Shown in pieces: positions 1 through 10,290 of a stretch of DNA of 64,000 nucleotides. Each line of letters opens with the position of its first letter. The stretch's first letter is position 1. Origin of the DNA: Amygdalobacter nucleatus (GTDB lineage Bacteria > Bacillota > Clostridia > Saccharofermentanales > Fastidiosipilaceae); contig NZ_JARFNM010000001.1 of assembly GCF_029167365.1 (NCBI RefSeq), positions 124,001 to 188,000 of the forward strand, read 5' to 3'. The position numbers were made by a program, and so were the translations under genes. The notes below the pieces were generated by a model. It saw nothing but the letters and a program-made list of their open reading frames with translations, was not told the origin of the DNA and ran no database searches.

Positions 1-11
1 CCTTTGCTCAT
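1..11 (-). CDS. parB: Probable ParB start, cut by window edge
   Basis: Only the first 11 bases are inside the window. An ATG on the minus strand begins 5 bases after the soj stop codon and reads Met-Ser-Lys-Gly-like; a GGAG ribosome site sits in the end of soj at about 8 bases spacing. Many ParB proteins begin Met-Ser-Lys-Gly and parB normally follows soj directly, so this is the likely identity. That is inference from context; the protein itself is not visible. Confidence 0.5.
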
Positions 12-16
12 TGATC

Positions 17-814
17 TTACTCCTCAGCCTGACTACGCTTAATTACCTCTTTGGCCAACTTAGTATAAGCCAAGGAGCCCTTGGAAATCCAAGCATATTC
101 AATAATTGCTTGCCCATAACTTGGCGCTTCACTCAAGCGAACATTGCGTGGAATAACAGTTTGAAAAATCTTATCGGGGAAGAAATTTTTCACTTCATCA
201 TAAACTTGTTTACTAAGTTGTGTTCGACTATCATACATCGTCACTAAAACGCCAAATATATCAAGTTTTGGGTTAGAACTAGCCTTAACGAGTTCAATTG
301 TTTTCAATAATTGTGAAACACCTTCCAAAGCGTAATACTCAGCTTGAATTGGAATTAAGACACTATTAGATGCTGTAAGGGCATCAATTGTCAACAAGCT
401 CAAAGATGGCGGACAGTCAATGATGACAAAATCATACTTATAGGTTTTGTCATTTTCAGCCAAGTCTTTGACAATCTGCAAAGCCTTTTTTAGTCTTAAT
501 TCTCTCTCATCAGCCGTAGCTAATTCTACCTCAGCCCCTGCCAAATCGATGCTCGAAGCTATAAGATCCAAATTTGGCCGATTCTGCTTGATAATAGCTG
601 CCTCAATTGACTTTGCATCTAAAAGCACATCATAAATAGACTTATCAACAGCTTGTTTATCTACTCCCAAGCCGCTTGTCGTATTACCTTGTGCGTCCAA
701 ATCAATCAAAAGTACTTTTTTCTTCTTAGCTGCCAAACAAGCTGCCAAATTAATACAGCTAGTTGTTTTGCCAACCCCACCTTTTTGATTAACAATTGCT
801 ATTACTTTCATCAT
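17..814 (-). CDS. soj: Chromosome partitioning ATPase ParA/Soj
   Basis: ParA-family ATPase that works with ParB and parS sites in origin segregation and, as Soj, modulates DnaA. The 265-residue protein is of normal family length and starts directly with the deviant Walker A box (KGGVGKTT, about residues 11-18), followed by the DLDAQGNT switch region and the Walker B-like DCPPSLS. The C-terminal part has the usual VLIPIQAEYYALEG and IPRNVRLSEAPS motifs. Two adjacent Met codons (814 and 811) are possible starts; an AGGTG site lies just upstream. It is 15 bases downstream of gyrB, so it is probably co-transcribed with the dnaA-dnaN-recF-gyrB block. Two parS sites at 11.5 and 14.0 kb are its likely functional partners through ParB. 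Confidence 0.95.
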   Translation of the reverse strand: MMKVIAIVNQKGGVGKTTSCINLAACLAAKKKKVLLIDLDAQGNTTSGLGVDKQAVDKSIYDVLLDAKSIEAAIIKQNRPNLDLIASSIDLAGAEVELATADERELRLKKALQIVKDLAENDKTYKYDFVIIDCPPSLSLLTIDALTASNSVLIPIQAEYYALEGVSQLLKTIELVKASSNPKLDIFGVLVTMYDSRTQLSKQVYDEVKNFFPDKIFQTVIPRNVRLSEAPSYGQAIIEYAWISKGSLAYTKLAKEVIKRSQAEE

Positions 815-829
815 TACACCTGTTACAAA

Positions 830-2941
<2,112 letters not shown>

Positions 2942-2962
2942 TCATACAACCTCTTTCTTAAC

Positions 2963-3211
2963 TCAAGAACGTCTCATCCGTTCAATAAGTTTGCGACTGT
3001 TATAAGGTGAAAGATAGGCTGCGCGCACAGTCAAAACCAAACTCAAAGGCAAACTTTCAGGTTCAGCTGGAATGAGTCTGGCATTTTCAGCGGCATAATG
3101 CAAAAACTGGCCACTTTTATTCTTGGCAGCCTCAGTTATGCTGTCCAAATCAAAAACAGCCACTATCTTCTTATGTTCAATCCAAATATTTCCACCAATG
3201 TCTATATACAC
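2963..3211 (-). CDS. remB: DUF370 regulator RemB/YaaB-like
   Basis: Small protein of the DUF370 family (extracellular matrix regulatory protein RemB / YaaB in Bacillus), normally found between recF and gyrB, as here. The N-terminus has the family pattern Tyr-Ile-x-Ile-Gly then VAVFDLDS, and the C-terminus ends YLSPYNSRKL, close to the YYSPLSS pattern of YaaB. 82 residues is normal. The start is a GTG directly behind an AAAGG; another start is hard to find. In Bacillus the relatives affect biofilm matrix genes; the role here is unknown. Confidence 0.8.
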   Translation of the reverse strand: MYIDIGGNIWIEHKKIVAVFDLDSITEAAKNKSGQFLHYAAENARLIPAEPESLPLSLVLTVRAAYLSPYNSRKLIERMRRS

Positions 3212-3390
3212 CCTTTAATTATACCATAACCCTCAAAAAAGACTATTTTACAATCAGGTAAAATGCACATATATATCCCGAAAATTAGGGCATATATCGC
3301 CCAAACGCAATAGATATTTTTCATAGTAGTTCTTTGAAATTTAGCTTTACTTTTTCTTTTTTTTGTATAAAAAGTCTACATCAGAAATAG

Positions 3391-4791
3391 TTACTCTTTG
3401 CTAAATTCACTCAGACTGACTTCACCTTGTCGTGTTTGACTCTGCACAGCTTCGTACTTTGTAGCTTCGCCTTGCTGTTCCTCACCTTGCGTGATTATGT
3501 CTTGATTGACTTCGCCCTGCGTAATTTCGCCTTGATTGACTTGAATAAAACAAATATCAGTCTTTGGCATTTGCATATTTGCCATGAAATCTAAATCTGT
3601 ACAAGTCAATAGAACCTGCCTGTCCATGATATTGTGTAACAAAGCTTGCTGCCTTAAACTATCTAGTTCACTCAAAACATCATCCAAAAGTAAAACAGGC
3701 TTAATCTGCTTCACATAAGTTAAATAATCGCATTCAGCTAATTTCAGGGCCAAAATGACAGTTCTTTGCTGACCTTGTGAAGCATACAAACGACAATTTT
3801 TCTCATTGAGATAAAATTCCAAATCATCTCTTTGCGGCCCAATACTACAATGTCCCTTAAAAAAGTCACTATTAAATGCCTGCTCTACTTTGTAGCTTAA
3901 AAGCTCTTTAATTTTATCGACTGTTATATCATTGGTAAGCGGAACACAACTCAAATACTTAACTTGTAAGGTTTCCTTGCCCAAACTTAACATATCTTGA
4001 TAGTTTGTAACCAACTTATTGAAAGCTAACACCACCTGTAAGCGCTCAAAAATAATTAAGCTAGCCACTTCAACAAAATTCTTATTCAACGTCAAAATCA
4101 TGCCCAGTTTTTGCTTAATTGCTTGTTCCTGATTAGCTTCATTTAAATTTGCAACCAGTTCATGCAAGTAAGCACGATTCAAAACTGTTGCACTGACAGT
4201 AGACTTCAGCAAAGATTTATACTGCTCTAACACACATTTAGGGTCAAATACTTGTAATTCTTTCAATAAGCGATTTTTGCTTTGCAATAACTGATTTAAC
4301 TTCTGCAAATTATAAATATAAGCTCGCTTCGACTGCGCCAAAATCCGATTAAGAAATTGGCGTCTTAGTTGCGGACTTGATTTGATCAACAACAAATCTT
4401 CTGGTGCAAACAAAACTGCATTGAAATTGCCGATAAAATCTGCCACTCTAGCCACGGGCAAATTATCTTTGCTATAAGTTTTTTCTGTCTTATTAACTGC
4501 TTTTTTAATCTCTAAAGCTAAAGTCGAAGCTTCTACAAACTTGCTTGAATTATCAGTCAATTCATTCGCCAAAGTTGCATGTAAAAGGCAGCTGTCAGCC
4601 TTAAAATTGATAAGCTCGCTATCATTGTTCGTTCGATATGAATCAGCTAAGGCTAAAAGATACACAGCTTCTAATAAATTCGTCTTACCTTGGCCATTAG
4701 CTCCATGAATAATATTAAGCAAGTTGCCAAATTGGACATTTGCTTGCTTAATATTACGGAAATTACATAGAGATAGCTCACGAATAAGCAT
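3391..4791 (-). CDS. recF: DNA replication and repair protein RecF
   Basis: SMC-like ATPase that helps load RecA at gaps. Walker A is GANGQGKTNLLEAV (residues about 30-43), the signature region is YASQGQQRTVILALKLAE, and Walker B is PVLLLDDVLSELD. Family length is about 360-375; this one has 466 residues. Part of the excess is a C-terminal tail of about 45 residues built from degenerate repeats of a Gln-Gly-Glu-x-x-Gln unit, encoded by an imperfect DNA repeat at about 3395-3545. It follows dnaN by 21 bases, so it is in the same operon. No yaaA-type S4 gene separates dnaN and recF. Confidence 0.94.
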   Translation of the reverse strand: MLIRELSLCNFRNIKQANVQFGNLLNIIHGANGQGKTNLLEAVYLLALADSYRTNNDSELINFKADSCLLHATLANELTDNSSKFVEASTLALEIKKAVNKTEKTYSKDNLPVARVADFIGNFNAVLFAPEDLLLIKSSPQLRRQFLNRILAQSKRAYIYNLQKLNQLLQSKNRLLKELQVFDPKCVLEQYKSLLKSTVSATVLNRAYLHELVANLNEANQEQAIKQKLGMILTLNKNFVEVASLIIFERLQVVLAFNKLVTNYQDMLSLGKETLQVKYLSCVPLTNDITVDKIKELLSYKVEQAFNSDFFKGHCSIGPQRDDLEFYLNEKNCRLYASQGQQRTVILALKLAECDYLTYVKQIKPVLLLDDVLSELDSLRQQALLHNIMDRQVLLTCTDLDFMANMQMPKTDICFIQVNQGEITQGEVNQDIITQGEEQQGEATKYEAVQSQTRQGEVSLSEFSKE

Positions 4792-4812
4792 GCAATCTTA
4801 GCCTACCTAAAG

Positions 4813-5931
4813 CTAACGCCTTAATGGCAAAATCAAAAATTCGTAATCATCACCTGTCATTGGTTTGATGATACAAGGTCCCAAACTACCAGCAAAATTA
4901 ATCTGTACCAGTTCATCATCAATGACACGCAAAGCATCAGTAAAGTAAATTGGATTGTAATCAATATCAATCATCTGGCCTTGTACAGAAACAGCTATAT
5001 CTTCATGTGCTTGGCCTTTCTCAGACACAACATCAATCTGCAAGCTGCTCTCATCTGTCGTTTGTAATCTAATTGGTAAACGACGATCAGACACGTTCAT
5101 GATCAACAACATTCTCTCCAAGCCAGCCAAGAACTGACTTCTGTTAATGACGATGGTTGTATCACCGTTGCTGTTCAAAAGACTCTCATATTTCATGAAT
5201 TCATTGGTCAATAAACGACTGACTAATTTCAAACTACCCAAATTGAACTCAACTTGTTTGTTGTCAACTTTTAATGTCACTAAATCTTCTGAACCTAACA
5301 AAGGTTGCAAGATCTTCAAAGCTTTACCTGGAATTAAGAGGCGGAATGGCTTCTCAACTTTTGGCATTCTCTCATCATAAGCATGTCTACTAATTGCCAA
5401 ACGGAAGCCATCAATTGCAACAAGTTCCAAATTCTTCTCATTGGCATTGAACAAAATGCCGTTAAAAGCTGGGCGTGACAAATCGGTGCTGACAGCAATT
5501 ATTGCCTGTTTAATTAATTTTTGGAAACGATCTTGAGGCAAGGTAAATGTCAAATTGCCGCTAATCTCCGGCAAACTTGGGAAATCAGCTGTTGGACGTG
5601 TCATAAAATTGAACTTAGATTTGCCAGCACTGATAACTGTCTTGTAATTCTCATCGCAAGTAATTGTAACATCGCCCTCTTCCAATTTAGCAGCAATATC
5701 ACCTAACAATCTAGCTGGCACCAACATGTCACCAGCTTCATAAACATCAGCCTTGATCTTCGTTTCAATTCCACATTCCAAATCATAACCGCGCAAAAGT
5801 AATGTATTGCTTTGTTTGTCGGCTGACAGGAAAACATTATCTAAAATTTCGTTACCTGTTTTACTGGAAACAGCTCTTAACACGTAATTAGTTGCTTGAT
5901 GCAGTAAATTTTTCGGACAAACAATTTTCAT
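4813..5931 (-). CDS. dnaN: DNA polymerase III beta sliding clamp
   Basis: Sliding clamp subunit, 372 residues, normal for the family. Recognisable parts are the N-terminal MKIVCPKNLLHQATNYVLRA-like opening, the central ISRHAYDER segment, and the C-terminal NPIYFTDALRVID with a final GDDYEFLILPLRR. AGAGGTG stands just before the ATG. The 443-base gap upstream, toward dnaA, holds the oriC-like DnaA box cluster. Confidence 0.96.
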   Translation of the reverse strand: MKIVCPKNLLHQATNYVLRAVSSKTGNEILDNVFLSADKQSNTLLLRGYDLECGIETKIKADVYEAGDMLVPARLLGDIAAKLEEGDVTITCDENYKTVISAGKSKFNFMTRPTADFPSLPEISGNLTFTLPQDRFQKLIKQAIIAVSTDLSRPAFNGILFNANEKNLELVAIDGFRLAISRHAYDERMPKVEKPFRLLIPGKALKILQPLLGSEDLVTLKVDNKQVEFNLGSLKLVSRLLTNEFMKYESLLNSNGDTTIVINRSQFLAGLERMLLIMNVSDRRLPIRLQTTDESSLQIDVVSEKGQAHEDIAVSVQGQMIDIDYNPIYFTDALRVIDDELVQINFAGSLGPCIIKPMTGDDYEFLILPLRR

Positions 5932-6120
5932 ATGACACCTCTTTTGCTAGTAAACTGACTCTATAAATTATAGCAACTTATCTTTGTTCTGTAAAAATTT
6001 TGCAATCAGAACAAGCTACAACTACATTTTGTTTGTAATTGTAATTAACCACGCCGTGAAAATGGCAAGTTGCCCTGAAACAAACAATCAATTTAGTTAA
6101 TCACTATTCTTATTATGGTA

Positions 6121-6138
6121 TGTGGTTAATGTGGTAAA
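6121..6138 (-). promoter_or_regulatory. Tandem DnaA-box-like pair
   Basis: Two adjacent 9-mers, TGTGGTTAA and TGTGGTAAA, are the complements of TTAACCACA and TTTACCACA. Each differs from the DnaA box consensus by one or two bases and they are directly abutted in the same orientation, which fits cooperative DnaA loading. Confidence 0.55.
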
Positions 6139-6288
6139 TTACAGTTTAATTACCTAAAAATTACAGCAAACAGCGATTAGGCGTATGTGTTTTCTTTTTT
6201 TAGAAGGCCTAAATTCAGGGAACTTCATTTTGGGATAGATTGTTCTAAATTTTGGCTTCAAGTAAGGCTTAAAAATTTATCACCAGAA

Positions 6289-6309
6289 TTATGCACAGAC
6301 TTATCCACG
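6289..6309 (+). promoter_or_regulatory. Pair of DnaA boxes next to AT-rich stretch
   Basis: TTATGCACA at 6289-6297 and TTATCCACG at 6301-6309 stand three bases apart in the same orientation. Each has one mismatch to TTATCCACA. They flank the AT-rich tract at 6340-6374, the arrangement expected for the DnaA filament start beside the unwinding element. Confidence 0.7.
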
Positions 6310-6374
6310 CAAAAAAGTGCGAAAGGGTAAAGCAAGCTAAAATTCTAAAAATTTAAATTTTTTATAAATAAAAG

Positions 6375-7937
6375 CTAATGCTCATGCAAGCTGTTTTTGA
6401 TGCTGGCGATCTCTTTCTGCAAACTTAAGTCATTTTTTAGCGCTTTTTCGATTTTTAGGCAGGCGTTACGGGTCGTTGTATGGTCAGAGCGGTTAAAAGC
6501 TTTGGAGATACTAGCATAAGTCATATTTAATAAATCTCTGCACAGATACATGGCCACGTGGCGAGGGTAAGTGTACTTGCTTTCTTTGCAGGATGAGTAC
6601 AAATTTGCCTTGACGATGTTGTAGTAAGTTGCTACAACGTCAGCGATGAAATCAGGCGTGATTGTTTCAGCTATATTGTGCTTAATAATTGGTTCAAGCG
6701 CTTTTTCAGCCAATGTTAAGTTGATATAACCAGATAAGTGTTTTATGGCTAATACGCTATTCAAAGCACCTTCTAATTCACGAATGTTCAGACTGATATT
6801 CTTAGCTATATAACTGATGATGTTAATATCAATGTCTTCGTGCAAAGCTTGGGCTCTTGCTTGCAAAATAGCCATACGTGTCTCGTAGTTTGGCGGATTA
6901 ATATCACAAGCTAGGCCAGAGAGAAAACGTGTTTTTAAGCGTTCTTCAAGCGTAACTAAATAGCGCGGATGCTTATCACAAGTGATGACGATGTAAGCGT
7001 TATTTTCGTAAAGGGTATTGAAAGTGTAGAAAAATTCTTCTTGCATCTGTTCTTTGCCTTCGATGAATTGAATATCGTCAATCAACAATAAGTCACAATT
7101 ACGGTATTTGTTTCTAAAAACATTGTAATTTTGCTTCCTTATCGTAGCGATAAATTCATTGACGAAGTCTTCTGTCTGTAAGTAGAGAATTCTAGTTTGA
7201 GGACGATGCTGTAAGACAGAGTTACCAATAGCATTCAAAAGATGAGTTTTGCCTAAACCGCTACCGCCATAGAGAAAGAGGGGATTGTAAGGCTTTTGGC
7301 CATCTGTGAAATAGGAATTGGCAATAGCCTGACAGGCAGCGTGCGCCATTGTATTGTTAGGGCCAACAATGAAATTATCAAACGTGTAATCCTTGCGAAA
7401 ATGCTGCTGATAGAGGGGATTTACGATGATTTTTGCTTGTGGCTGTTCATCAATTGCTTGTGGCTGAATAAAAGTTTGTTTAGGTTGAACAGCTGCGAAA
7501 GTTTCAGGTTTTACTTGTACTTCTGGTTCTACTTTTTCATTAACAAATTCAGGTTCAATGTTAGCTTCTCGTTGTTCAATAACCGTTTGGGCTGCGTCAA
7601 AGCTAGATGTAACAGAATCTGGCTGTAAATTAGCTAAAGCTTGCTTGATGCCTTCAGTGCCAACTACTAATTTAACTTCTAAACGGAATGAATTAGATTC
7701 AGCAATCACATCAGCAAACAAGGGTAAATACTTGACTAAATAACGATAGCTGAAATCATCAGGTGTACTCAAAAATAGGCGATTTTCGTCAACATAAAAA
7801 GGCACAAGTGGCTCAATCCACGTTACGAAAAGAACGGTGGATACTTTAGACTTGATTTTCTTTAGAGCATTGTGCCAAATAGTTTTAGCCAATGCTGCTT
7901 GCTCGTTATCTAAATTGAGTGCATCAGACATATCCAT
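6375..7937 (-). CDS. dnaA: Replication initiator DnaA
   Basis: Initiator ATPase that binds DnaA boxes and melts oriC. Domain I (residues about 12-95) has the typical WIEPLVPF segment; domain II is an extended Gln/Glu/Pro-rich linker (about 115-170); domain III has Walker A GGSGLGKTHLLNAIG, Walker B LLLIDDIQF and sensor regions; domain IV contains the DNA-binding helix around DLLNMTYASISKAF and the signature RSDHTTTRNA. 520 residues is long by some 60-70, mainly from the linker. A second Met two codons in is also possible. The gene starts four bases after the VanZ-like gene ends and so seems to lack a promoter of its own. Confidence 0.97.
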   Translation of the reverse strand: MDMSDALNLDNEQAALAKTIWHNALKKIKSKVSTVLFVTWIEPLVPFYVDENRLFLSTPDDFSYRYLVKYLPLFADVIAESNSFRLEVKLVVGTEGIKQALANLQPDSVTSSFDAAQTVIEQREANIEPEFVNEKVEPEVQVKPETFAAVQPKQTFIQPQAIDEQPQAKIIVNPLYQQHFRKDYTFDNFIVGPNNTMAHAACQAIANSYFTDGQKPYNPLFLYGGSGLGKTHLLNAIGNSVLQHRPQTRILYLQTEDFVNEFIATIRKQNYNVFRNKYRNCDLLLIDDIQFIEGKEQMQEEFFYTFNTLYENNAYIVITCDKHPRYLVTLEERLKTRFLSGLACDINPPNYETRMAILQARAQALHEDIDINIISYIAKNISLNIRELEGALNSVLAIKHLSGYINLTLAEKALEPIIKHNIAETITPDFIADVVATYYNIVKANLYSSCKESKYTYPRHVAMYLCRDLLNMTYASISKAFNRSDHTTTRNACLKIEKALKNDLSLQKEIASIKNSLHEH

Positions 7938-7941
7938 CAGC

Positions 7942-8667
7942 TTAATTCCATTTAGTCTTTCTAGTTATTTTTTGACCACGATAAATCGTGCTGTTTTCTT
8001 TAATTTTGCGGTTTAAGAAACGTTTAACCGAAACAGTTTGAGCTATGTTACGAGGGCCTCGAATCTTCCAGTTGTAGCCTCTATTTTTGAGGTAATTTTT
8101 GCGAACGATGTGCATGATAAACAGTATCAAAGCAGAACCTAATATATTCATAATGACATAGTTTATATTGACAGAGAAAAAGAAAAAGCCACTTACAAAG
8201 TTCAAGCCTAAGCGTAGTAGTTGTGTGACAATACTGAACAGAATGGTCAAAAGCCAGATACTGAACGAAGAGTATGTTTTGCTTTCACGTCTCAAAAAGT
8301 AAGCTAACGGTATAAACAACAAAAGGTGATATGAAATGTTGAACATGAACTTGCTGAGAACAGTAAAATCATGCTCGTGGGTGGCAACAATTGCTAAAAA
8401 TAGCTCATCAATGATTGGAATGAGCGGTATTTTCACGATATTTTCCCAAGCTGAGAGCAAAGAAAGATGATGATCAGAACTTGTGATTGGGAAAAATAAA
8501 CTCGATAGTAAAAAGAGACTATAAATGGTCATGATAATTCGTCTGATGAAGACATTGATCTTCTTAGGACGGTAAACTTGTACCCAAATTTGGCATAGCA
8601 AAACAAAGCCTGCTAGCAGATAAAGAGGCCAAAAACCAAGTATAATTTGATAGTTCATATATAACAT
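7942..8667 (-). CDS. VanZ-like membrane protein
   Basis: 241-residue integral membrane protein with about five hydrophobic segments and a basic C-terminal tail of about 45 residues. The pattern FNISYHLLLFIPLAYFLRRE followed later by INYVIMNILGSAL matches the two conserved parts of VanZ-family proteins (Asn/Phe-Pro-Leu-Gly-like, then Asp/Asn-x-x-x-N-x-x-G). VanZ proteins are linked to teicoplanin resistance in some species but most have no known role. GGAG with 8-base spacing supports the start. It sits directly upstream of dnaA in the same direction with four bases between them, an uncommon arrangement. Confidence 0.65.
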   Translation of the reverse strand: MLYMNYQIILGFWPLYLLAGFVLLCQIWVQVYRPKKINVFIRRIIMTIYSLFLLSSLFFPITSSDHHLSLLSAWENIVKIPLIPIIDELFLAIVATHEHDFTVLSKFMFNISYHLLLFIPLAYFLRRESKTYSSFSIWLLTILFSIVTQLLRLGLNFVSGFFFFSVNINYVIMNILGSALILFIMHIVRKNYLKNRGYNWKIRGPRNIAQTVSVKRFLNRKIKENSTIYRGQKITRKTKWN

Positions 8668-8695
8668 GTTATGTACTCCGCTATTAATTCACTTC

Positions 8696-8725
8696 ATTAT
8701 AGTATACAAATAGAGATTATGTTAA
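8696..8725 (-). promoter_or_regulatory. Promoter for VanZ-like gene and dnaA
   Basis: On the minus strand a perfect TATAAT (complement of 8696-8701) lies 18 bases from TTAACA (complement of 8720-8725). It is 29 bases upstream of the VanZ-like start. Because dnaA follows with only four bases between the genes, this is the nearest visible promoter for dnaA too. Confidence 0.5.
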
Positions 8726-8752
8726 GATTAAAGAAAACTTTGAGGGTAGGGC

Positions 8753-10153
8753 ATGTTTAGCAATCGCTGTTTGATATTTTGCAAATTATTTGCAGACTAT
8801 AACACAAGCGTCAACTTATATTATCGTGATTTAGCAACTTCCATTTGTAAATATATGGCAGATTATGCTAAGTGCCAACTATACTGTCCTTATCCTGAGT
8901 TTGACTTGAAGCAACAACTAAGTCAAGTTTCTAGAATTAGGTTGTTAGATCCTCTATTGCAAGGCCAAAATGATTATGCTTTTCTTTTGAATGGTGAGAA
9001 TAGTACAGCGGCTTTACACTTATTTTTCACAAAGACAGTCTATTGCGATTCCTTTGCAAGTTCTAGCCAGTCATTAAAATATTATTTACAGCAGCAAGAC
9101 GAAAAGTTAAAAATTAATGAACAAGTTGATGCAGCTTCACCTCTAAGTTTAGCTCAGAAAATCGGAGGAAAGCTCGTGATTTGTTTAGATGCAAATATGC
9201 TGGGACAACAAACTATCAAAGAATTGGATAGTATTTTAGCAAATAAAGACACAGCAAATTTGCTTTTTGCTTTTGCAATTTTTAATGGTCAGATAGAGCA
9301 AGTTGAAGCGTGGCAGACTTTGTTTAAACAACGCTATAACAAGGAAGTTTGCTGGCATAATCAAAGGTTGATAGCAGCTGATTTTTTGCAGAATAACTTA
9401 AGAAAAATGCGTAAATATCAAGAGCTGATGCAGGCTGATATTTTGCAATTAAGTAGCAAAATTTATAAGCGCTTGCTTAGCTTAGGCTTAGAGAAGCAGC
9501 GTTTGAAGGTAGCGTTAGCGTATGATCAGGCTTTTTCAGCTTACGATAGTTATGAATTACAGTTCTTGAGTCAATTGGGAATTGACTGGTACAAATTTAG
9601 TCCTTTACATGACAAAATTTTGCCTTCCGATTGTTTAGCTTACTTTTTCGCTGCACATGAATTAAATTCTTATTTAGGTGCTTTATCTTTTAATCATGTG
9701 TTGCGTGAACAACTTCGAAAGGCCTGTGAGAATGGGGCTCTATTCATCGCGCAAGATCAGGCGCACCTCTACTTGATTGATGGTGTTGTTGATGCCAAAG
9801 GGACTTATTATCCTGAGTTAGGCTTAATTTCACAAAAAGCGCGAATTTTGCAGAAGAATGCCAAGTATGCTTATGCAGTTGTGAGTGCATATCAGTCGAA
9901 TTGTTTTGCACCTTTAACATTGCCGAATGTCGCATTCTTGAATAAAAGTGTGGAATTATATCCAAATTTGAGCACTATGCGCTGTGCCATAACGACAACT
10001 GTCGATCAACAACAGCGTCAGGTCAATAGTGGTTTTTGCAATAAGCAAATTTTCAGTAGCTTAAATAGGTTTTGGCCGGCGACAAATTATGATTGGCTGG
10101 AGCATTTCTATTTAACCTTAATTCAGCGCCTCGCCAAACAAAACGGGATTTAA
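8753..10153 (+). CDS. Highly divergent CobB/CbiA-like protein, probably not catalytic
   Basis: 466 residues, near the family length. The layout matches cobyrinic acid a,c-diamide synthase (CobB/CbiA): a dethiobiotin-synthetase-like half, then a class I glutamine amidotransferase-like half. The best match is at residues 253-290 (VALAYDQAFSAYDSYELQFL, later FSPLHDK), which fits the family pattern ARDxAFxFYYxxNLxxL ... FSPLxD. In the first half ASPLSLAQKIGGKLVICLDA resembles the SSAHVAKLLGAPVVLVVDA segment. The N-terminal P-loop is absent, the GGYPE motif reads FAAHE (299-303), and the glutaminase AECGG reads AQDQA (333-337), so the nucleophilic Cys is replaced. No cobalamin genes are nearby. 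A repurposed or decaying enzyme is likely; a distant MurT/GatD or cobyric-acid-type relative is an alternative. Confidence 0.55.
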   Translation: MFSNRCLIFCKLFADYNTSVNLYYRDLATSICKYMADYAKCQLYCPYPEFDLKQQLSQVSRIRLLDPLLQGQNDYAFLLNGENSTAALHLFFTKTVYCDSFASSSQSLKYYLQQQDEKLKINEQVDAASPLSLAQKIGGKLVICLDANMLGQQTIKELDSILANKDTANLLFAFAIFNGQIEQVEAWQTLFKQRYNKEVCWHNQRLIAADFLQNNLRKMRKYQELMQADILQLSSKIYKRLLSLGLEKQRLKVALAYDQAFSAYDSYELQFLSQLGIDWYKFSPLHDKILPSDCLAYFFAAHELNSYLGALSFNHVLREQLRKACENGALFIAQDQAHLYLIDGVVDAKGTYYPELGLISQKARILQKNAKYAYAVVSAYQSNCFAPLTLPNVAFLNKSVELYPNLSTMRCAITTTVDQQQRQVNSGFCNKQIFSSLNRFWPATNYDWLEHFYLTLIQRLAKQNGI

Positions 10154-10290
10154 GCGAAGGTTCAGGCAAAAAATTGTATGTATTGGTTTTTAGATTTGTA
10201 ATTTTAACTTTTGCACGTAGTTTTGAGTCTTTTTAATCCAAGCGTTTGGCATTGAATTTGTGCTTTTTACTTTTGAAATTTTGTGAGTAT

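Larger units (their letters stand above)
5932..6374. other. Probable oriC region between dnaA and dnaN
   Basis: This gap between dnaA and dnaN has five 9-mers within one or two mismatches of the DnaA box TTATCCACA: TTAACCACG at 6045-6053, the complement of TTAACCACA at 6121-6129, the complement of TTTACCACA at 6130-6138, TTATGCACA at 6289-6297 and TTATCCACG at 6301-6309. Next to dnaA (6340-6374) the sequence is nearly pure A/T and could be the unwinding element. In Bacillus the unwinding element also lies between dnaA and dnaN. Position and motifs agree, but origin activity is inferred. Confidence 0.75.
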
